This document shows, in pieces, positions 50,834 through 57,071 of a stretch of DNA of 57,071 nt. The stretch's first letter is position 1. Each line of letters starts with the position of its first letter. The DNA lies in contig RWJK01000425.1 in assembly GCA_004335835.1 (NCBI GenBank), positions 1 through 57,071 of the forward strand, written 5' to 3'. This DNA is from Scenedesmus sp. ARA3. Taxonomy: Eukaryota; Chlorophyta; Chlorophyceae; Sphaeropleales; Scenedesmaceae. The translations under genes and the position numbers were made by a program. The notes under the pieces were generated by a model. It searched no databases. It was not told the origin of the DNA and saw only the letters and a program-made list of their open reading frames with translations.

Positions 50834-53800
50834 CATTGAACATGTTATGGGCAGTGTGCACTTGCCACCACAGGGAGCGTCAACATGTGGTGGTTCACTT
50901 TTCTGGTTGCAATCTGCAGCTGAGGGAAACATAATGCGGCGCTGCGTTGCAGCTGTCAGGATTGTGATTGGGCCAACTGGCGTATGCATCAGCAGTATGC
51001 TGTGCAGCAGCTGCTTAGGGCTGAACACTTGGCTGTTTCGCTTGCATTTCATTACATTACATTACATGCTCCACTCAACGAGGAGTGGGGATTTCATTCT
51101 CGGATCTTGCGCCGAGCTCGTTCAACATGGGCGGCGCTTCACACGCCCCCTGTGTTGATTCAACTGGCACTGGCAGGGCCAGCAGCCGCCGTTACTGCAG
51201 TGCATGGCACCATGCCAAGGTTTTGTTTTTCAATCACAGTGTCGGGTTTACATTCGGTTCTGAAGGCCTGCCAAGATGGCAGCAGCTGAACTGGTTGCAA
51301 CGCTGCGGGTCCACACTTTCTGAAATGCCTGCATTGCAGCAGTGCATTGATACAAGTGTTCGCCAGGTGCTGTCAGCACAGCAGATAGGGACACCTGCAT
51401 GTTTGACTACAACTTGAGGCCACCTGCTGACTGGTTTGCGCAGGGCTGCAGCTGGCAGTGCTGGCTGCACGGCAGGTGCGTGGTACTTTCTGCAGTGTCC
51501 GGCATCTGTCAGGCATGCTTTGCCGTGTATCTGAAGCAAACAGCCAGGGATCATATTGTCACAGCGGCAGTTCAAGCAGCTGTTCATGGCAGCGCCACAC
51601 ACTTGACGCGCTTAGCCGCACCGACAGCGTTGCTGCTTGCAGCATTCTGGCAATGCACACCCCAAACTGGTCCAGGTATGCACGGCATGAACGGCCCTGT
51701 CATGCCTCTGTGTGGAAACAGCCGTGTGTTTGGTGGCAGTGGTGCCATGCGGTCGCATGTGCATTTAGTGATGGCTGCACGTGATGCATGTGGTGCATGT
51801 GGTGAGGAAGGTGCCGCGGGGCGTGCACTGCCGTGGCACGGCAGCCGCAGACTGCACAGGGCCCGAAGTGATACTGCCTCTCAAATTTGTTGCGTGGCAC
51901 ACAGCACATCTCTCTGTCAGCAGCAGACATGTGTTTTTACCCGGCAGCAGCTTGTGCAGCTGCTCTCAGTGACCTGATCAATCACTCCAGCATATTCCAG
52001 TCAAAGTTGTCAACCATGCCAGAGTATCTTGTGGCATTGTAGCATCACGTCAGAATGATCATCGATGGTGTCCTGCACAACGTCTTGCGCGGCGTGCAAA
52101 GCGATTGTTACTTTTTGAAACCATGTGTGCTGCATGGGGCAGCATTCTCGGCATGCCGTGGTGAGGGTCTGTGCAACGCGGCTCGCCTGCTCATAAATGA
52201 TCACCGAGGTCCTTGTCCTGGGCTGAATTGTGCCAGCCAGAGACTTGCCAGGGCACCAAATTGCGCCTTGGCAAGTATGACACTTGCAGCGCATGACACT
52301 TGTGTTGTTGTGCTGCTGTGCTCTGCACAAATCTAAAAGCTGCCTGCTGCGGGCAAGCAGGCTGCTTGCACCAGCCCTGGTGGAGCTAGCGCAGCTGCCT
52401 AACTCGTGGTGCATTGTACCTGGCTGGCAACTGCCACAGTTGGCGCAGCTGGCGGCCAGCTGGCAGTCCCTGCAGGGCCCTGCCGTGGTTGGCACTTTGT
52501 GTGGAACTTTTTTTTGCTACCAGGGGGAGCAAAATCCAGAGTGCGGAACCTTTGGGTGGCCCGTGCCTGGATGATTGTTTTGATCAATGAGCCGCAGTGA
52601 TCGCTGTTTGTATTTGCACACCGGCACCGCAACGGCTGGTGGTCTGCTGCTGACTTCCAATTCATGACTACCTCCACAAAGTGGCTTTGATGGCTAGGAC
52701 TAGCAAGCAGTCTTGCTGCAGAGACATGCACTGCATGGCATGCAGGTCACCTTCATGCCATGCAGCGCGAGTCGCGCTTCTGTAACATTTATCAGTCGTG
52801 TCAAGCATACTTGAGCATACGTGGTACGGGCTTGCTGATGCAGGTGTTGTGAAGCAATGCTTTCAGACTCGCCAGCTGCAGTGTACGAGCAAGTTACACG
52901 GGACCGGCAACAACTCAGGACTGCGACGGCGCCAAATCCGATGCCTTCCTTGGTAGCATGATGATGGACCCAGGAACTCATACAGGTGATGACATCCACC
53001 AGCTGCTGCAGTACAGCTGTGACAGCAAAACGCCGTTTTGCAGTGCAGACGCCTGCACGAATGCATTTGCGTATGCACCAGACCCCAGATGACTGGGAGT
53101 CAGTGGCACACAACCGTACCGCTTTTTCGGGCCCGTCTCAAAGATTCAGTGACCTCAGAGTGGCCCTGCCGGGCAGCAGACAGCAGCACAGCATTACTAT
53201 ACAAGTAATTCCTCGCATGCACATGCTTTTTTTTGTTTGGTTACCAGGGGGGATGCACATGCTTTGTCGACAAGCCGCTCAGCTGGCTGCTGCACTTCAC
53301 ATGATACAGCCCATCCTACTGTGCAGCGTGCAGCACTGCTGTCAAGAGGATCTATCTGCATGTGGGGCACCACAGAGGCGGCTTTTCGGACCGCACCTGC
53401 ATGCACGGCAGCTCCTGCACATGGGACATGGCAAATCCAAAGAGAACTGGTGCCTGGAGCCAAGCTTGCTGCAGCAGCCACAAACATGCGTCACCTGCAG
53501 TAATGTTACAACTAGCGACGGTGCACTGTTTGTCAGCCAAAGGACCTGCATTGATGCCTGCTTGGGGTGGGCTGCCCGCGCACTCCAACCAGGCATAGGT
53601 GCGGGTCCTGTGGTTAACAGACCATGCACAGTCACCAGGTGTAACAGGGCTTGGCTGACTGACAGCCCTCGAGGCATAAAAGTAACCACAAGTTCAAAAA
53701 AACATTGATAGGTGTTATGGTGATGATGAACTGCAACCTGGCGCATACTCAGGGCAATCCAGAGCCCGGGTTTGCAGTTGTGGTCTGTGATGTGCTGCTG

Positions 53801-54050
53801 TGAAAGCAATGCAAGCATTCATACACACGGCAACAGTCATTCACCCAACAGCACAACAAACAACAGGACAACCATACAGCAGGACAACAATGCTGGGGTA
53901 TCACCCTACTCACCCAAAGTGCGGCACCCTCAGCTAAAAGCCACGTGCACGTGGATGTACACAGTCAAGCAAACAGCACACCAAACCAGCGCTTGGGCCT
54001 GGGAAGGACGCCAAAGCTTGTTGTACTGCGTGTCGAGCGTCTGCAGGTGT

Positions 54051-54177
54051 GCCAACATGCCAGAAGCGGATTTCAGGGTGACAACTCCTGATTAGCAGAA
54101 CGTAAGTAACTTTTAAGTTACTTGCGTTCTGCTGATTTGGAGTTTACACAATGAAATCCGCTTCTAATCATGTTGGC
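54051..54177. repeat. 127-bp near-perfect inverted repeat (hairpin element)
   Basis: The ends GCCAACATG and CATGTTGGC are reverse complements. So are AGAAGCGGATTTCA and TGAAATCCGCTTCT, ACTCC and GGAGT, and AGCAGAACG(T/C)AAGTAAC with its partner around a TTTTAA centre. Arms of about 60 bases pair with only a few mismatches and small bulges. It could be a foldback MITE, a microRNA-type precursor or a cruciform-forming site. No target-site duplication is obvious. Confidence 0.85.
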
Positions 54178-55455
54178 TGCGTGGTTGAAGGCCAGCCTGC
54201 TGTACCAGGCAGGGAAGACAGCCACCGCAAGCGCTCATCTGCCAGGCATCAGGCACAGCTGCAGCATTTGCTGCCTGCTGCTTGCACATGGCACAACATG
54301 CTGATCAGCACAGTGCATGCGCTGCATGCCGGTAACAATATACATGCGCTGAATCCTTCTTCTTCCGCAAGTGACGTAAATGATGCCGTCCAATACCACG
54401 CGGCACCAGACTGAGTAAGGCTTCAGGCACTAGATCAGTTTGTGTGGCTGATGATATGTTGTACAGGTGATGAATGACCGTACAATGGATAGACCCTGAT
54501 GACAACACACCGTGACAATCGCAGCAGCACCTTGAAACAGGAACATGGTGGGCAACAGCAAGAGCAATACGCACAGGCGCAATCAATCAGCCCAACGGAC
54601 CACTGTCCAAAAAGACACAGCCAACTCACCAGACACAGCCAGGAAACAGGCAAACATACCAGCTGCCGTTTGCAGCCCGACAAACGCATGAAAATTTACT
54701 GTGTTCCGCGACACCAAGAACGGCATCCATCAAAGGAGCGCTCAGGGGTGCAGTCTGACACAAAAAAACACGTCTGCCTCCGTCGGCATGCCACGCTGTA
54801 AGCTTCAAAACGTGAGCCCCACGGCATTTCACATGCTGCGGCAGCTGCCACATCGCCCCAGCAAACAAGCGTGGTACAGCACACTTTCACATACAGTGCA
54901 CAGTCATGCAAGCACATGATATGGTACAGCACTGGAATATTGGCTTGCCCAAAGATCCCAAGCACAGCTTCACAGCGCACCAGTGCATACTGTACACAGC
55001 CCTGTTCCCCACACGCCTCCAGTGCTTTGCACAACAGCAGTCACATGTAAACACATCCCAAACCATACACGAGCACTTGCCAAAACCATCCAGGCCATAC
55101 GGTTCCAAAACCATCCAAACCACAGCATTCTGAGCAACTGGCTCGTCATGTGCAGGCCCAATGCCCCCGACTGCCACATGCGTACATGCGCACACTGGGG
55201 CTCGACACATCACCAATGCCCAACCCAACCACAACACTGCCTCCACCCCAAACACCTATTGACACTACTGCGCAATGTGGCTGACATTATGCCAGGCAGC
55301 AGCAAGGCTCCATGCTGCACGCAGCGCTGCACCACACCACCTCAAGCTAGCCAGCGCTGCATGCTGCATCAGCCAGCGCTGCTGCATGGCCCTTGCTGCC
55401 CCAGCCCTTGCTGCACAGCGCGGCCCATCACTGGCTCAGCCGGCAGCACCTGCAC

Positions 55456-55475
55456 ACCATATCATATGATATGGT
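55456..55475. repeat. 20-bp perfect palindrome
   Basis: ACCATATCATATGATATGGT reads the same on both strands. It lies about 390 bp past the NAT stop. A regulatory or terminator role is unproven. Confidence 0.7.
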
Positions 55476-55862
55476 AATCAGTGCACCACGCACCACAGCA
55501 CTTTTAAGTAGTGGCAGAAGCCATGCATGGGCCGCACTGTCGTAACATCTTGCAGGAACAACGTGTGCATGTGGTGGCATCCAAACTGGGCAGGCAGCAG
55601 CAAGCGCAGCAGCCTGGCGCCATGTTGCTGCACCCCTCACCAACACCTTGCTGCTGGAGCTCGAAACACAAAACTACAGGTTGTGCAGTACCATGGGTGA
55701 GCAGAGCTGCGCGCCTGCCTGCCTCACTCAGCATGCTGCTCTGCAGGCTTCCTCTCACAGCCAGCCACATCACCCCAATACTGCCGTGTAGATTATACAT
55801 ACTTTCAAATGTACAGAACACAAAAAGTAGTACACAAGACGTTCAACATGCCCCGCCACATG

Positions 55863-56858
55863 CTACGCCTTGCTGCCGTGGTTGGACAGCTCCATGCGCA
55901 CCGTGATGTGCTCCCCAGAGCCGGCACTGGACCCAGCGCCACCCTGCTGCTGCTGCTGCTGCTGCTCCCCTAGCCCCTCAAGCTTTGCAGCAGACACTGT
56001 TGGCAGCTTCCCTTCAAACTGAAGATCTTCATAAGCAGCAGCTTTAGCCGCCGCATGATAATGATCGGGGCGCACAGCAGCAGCTAAACCAGCAGGTGGC
56101 AGGCCGAGTGTGGCAATCGGGTCGGAGTGCTGCTTGCGGCCGCGGCAGCAGCCCCAGCAGGCGCGCCGCAGGGGGGCCAATGCACGGCCGCAGGGCCTGC
56201 CGATGTTTGTTGAAGCCCAGGCGCGCAGCGGGGAGCCGATGGCGCGCTGGAAGCGGCGCGTGCCGTTGAAGGGCAGGCCGTACACCTGGCAGAGGTGGGG
56301 TGGGATGGCAGCAGCAGCAGGCAACTTTCAAAACAGGACCTGGGAGCTTTGGTACCTGCAGCGCTTGCCATTGAAGGGTACACCATACACCTGCCAAGGA
56401 GACAGCAGCAGCAGCAGCAGCAGCAGGCCAGTTGAACACAGGATTCTTTGAGTCCTATATCTTGCGGTGCTTCGTCAACAGTACAGGCAAAACAGCAACA
56501 GAAACATCAGAGCAATGCTACTCTCCCCCTGAATTCTGAATAGCAGTAAAAAACATATGCAGCAGCCACATACCCTGTTCAGGTGGTCGTCCTCCCACCA
56601 ATCAGTCTTGTTGCCCTCCTCATCCACCACCAGTGTGGCCCACGCATGCAGCCCCCGCTCCTCATCACTGCCTGGAATGGTATTGTCCAGAAACAGCGTC
56701 AGCAGCAGCGCCACTGCCGCTGCAGTGTGGAAGATGGAGTTGAAGATGTTGTTGAAAACAGCGGAGGCAGTCTGGATGGGCCCCATGCCGTGCTTGGTGG
56801 TGTAGTCGCCGAAATAGTAGGGGATGGACAGGCCCATGTACAGGCTGTGCATAACAGC

Positions 56859-56893
<35 letters not shown>

Positions 56894-57071
56894 CCAGCAG
56901 TTGTTAGCAGTCGCGAACGTAGCACGGGATGGACAGGAACATGTACAGGCTGTTTTGACATGAACCACATGGCAGCAGCAGCAGCAGCGAACCATAGTTG
57001 TCAAAGTGGTAGGGGATGGACAGGCTCATGTACAGGCTGTTGAGGTGCACATGGCAGCAGCAGCAGCAGCA
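55863..57071 (-). CDS. Nucleobase-ascorbate transporter (NAT), C-terminal part
   Basis: Two terminal exons on the minus strand, 56844-56574 and 56285-55863, join in phase 0; upstream exons lie beyond the window. NAT (SLC23/UPP) proteins are 12-14 TM carriers of xanthine, uric acid, uracil or ascorbate. The first exon gives LYMGLSIPYYFGDY, TASAVFNNIFNSIFHTAAAV, then VALLLTLFLDNTIPGSDEERG, which matches the last TM segments and the hallmark LDNTxPGSxEERG of plant NATs. The remainder is a cytoplasmic tail with LPFNGTRRFQRAIG, a Cys/Arg stretch and a poly-Gln run, ending ELSNHGSKA. The substrate-binding TM8 motif is outside the window. Both exon starts have tandem echoes. Confidence 0.85.
56351..56390 (-). 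repeat. Echo of the NAT last-exon start
   Basis: On the minus strand AG|GTGTATGGTGTACCCTTCAA (VYGVPFNGKR) begins at 56390, 105 bp before the real exon start at 56285 (VYGLPFNGTR). Confidence 0.88.
56800..57036 (-). repeat. Three tandem copies of a NAT exon start
   Basis: On the minus strand AG|CCTGTACATG(A/T/G)... (LYMSLSIPYHF, LYMFLSIPCYV, LYMGLSIPYYF) begins at 57036, 56949 and 56844 (spacing 87, 105). Each has an AG. Only the last continues into the exon, and the second hits a TAA after 14 codons. CAG runs (CTG in gene sense) separate them. Confidence 0.92.

Larger units (their letters stand above)
49900..55862. other. 6 kb without a secure gene, with several inverted repeats
   Basis: Open frames are short and Cys/His/Trp-rich on both strands. 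No set of exons with matching phase or a recognisable domain was found. A faint copy of the end of the beta-helix coding sequence lies at 50077-50110 (CTACATGGTCATCTCG then TGA). T-runs followed by TACCAGGGGG occur at 52508 and 53227. The structured elements are listed separately. Confidence 0.45.

Noticed and set aside
53342..53818. 158-codon open frame on the minus strand
   Set aside because: Cys/His-rich composition matches its neighbours in other frames; no domain, splice partner or start context supports it.

Overview
The window is nuclear DNA of a green alga, most likely a chlorophycean of the Sphaeropleales/Scenedesmaceae type. The evidence is intron-dense genes with GT-AG (and two GC-AG) introns, very heavy CAG/CTG triplet content giving poly-Gln, poly-Ser and poly-Ala tracts, and a tandem pair of OPR/RAP organelle-RNA-type proteins. 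A V-ATPase B subunit, a kinesin, a nucleobase transporter and a plant-like GH5 mannanase relative support this. There is no bacterial operon structure. Splicing was worked out by eye from splice sites and reading phase; there is no transcript support.

Layout. 1-2833: CAG/CTG-rich, no secure gene. 2834-4930 (+): Gln-rich leucine-zipper (bZIP-like) protein, three exons. 9192-15178 (+): GH5_7 mannanase-like secreted or membrane-anchored protein, nine exons, with its active-site residues replaced. 16127-19064 (+): OPR/RAP protein. 20968-23754 (+): a decayed OPR/RAP paralogue with an in-frame TGA and a lost terminal stop. 24193-25557 (-): Ser-rich protein ending in a possible ATG8-interacting motif. 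25890-27801 (+): small hydrophilic protein. 29059-31556 (-): BTB/T1 (KCTD-type) protein. 31869-38280 (+): complete 13-exon V-ATPase subunit B. 39747-40951 (+): four-TM membrane protein. 42157-45766 (-): short kinesin, ten exons. About 46989-49899 (+): beta-helix protein with PMP-type repeats. 49900-55862: no secure gene, but several inverted repeats. 55863-57071 (-): 3' part of a nucleobase-ascorbate transporter (NAT).

The most striking feature is not a gene. In at least five unrelated genes, exon-intron junctions have been tandemly duplicated. A block holding the intron tail, the splice acceptor and the first 30-60 bases of the exon is repeated two to four times at about 75-180 bp spacing, upstream of the full exon. 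Some donor junctions are copied the same way. Most copies carry intact AG or GT signals, but the spacing ignores reading frame and the extra copies usually run into stops, so they look like splice-site decoys or an ongoing duplication process. In one gene the acceptor and the exon body have become separated onto different copies. In V-ATPase B one copy would give an in-frame 25-residue insertion. CTG-triplet runs repeatedly sit where the polypyrimidine tract should be.

The genes do not form one pathway. They are a typical algal mix: transcription-factor-like, cell-wall or surface proteins (GH5-like, beta-helix), organelle RNA control (OPR/RAP), vacuolar acidification, membrane transport and cytoskeleton.
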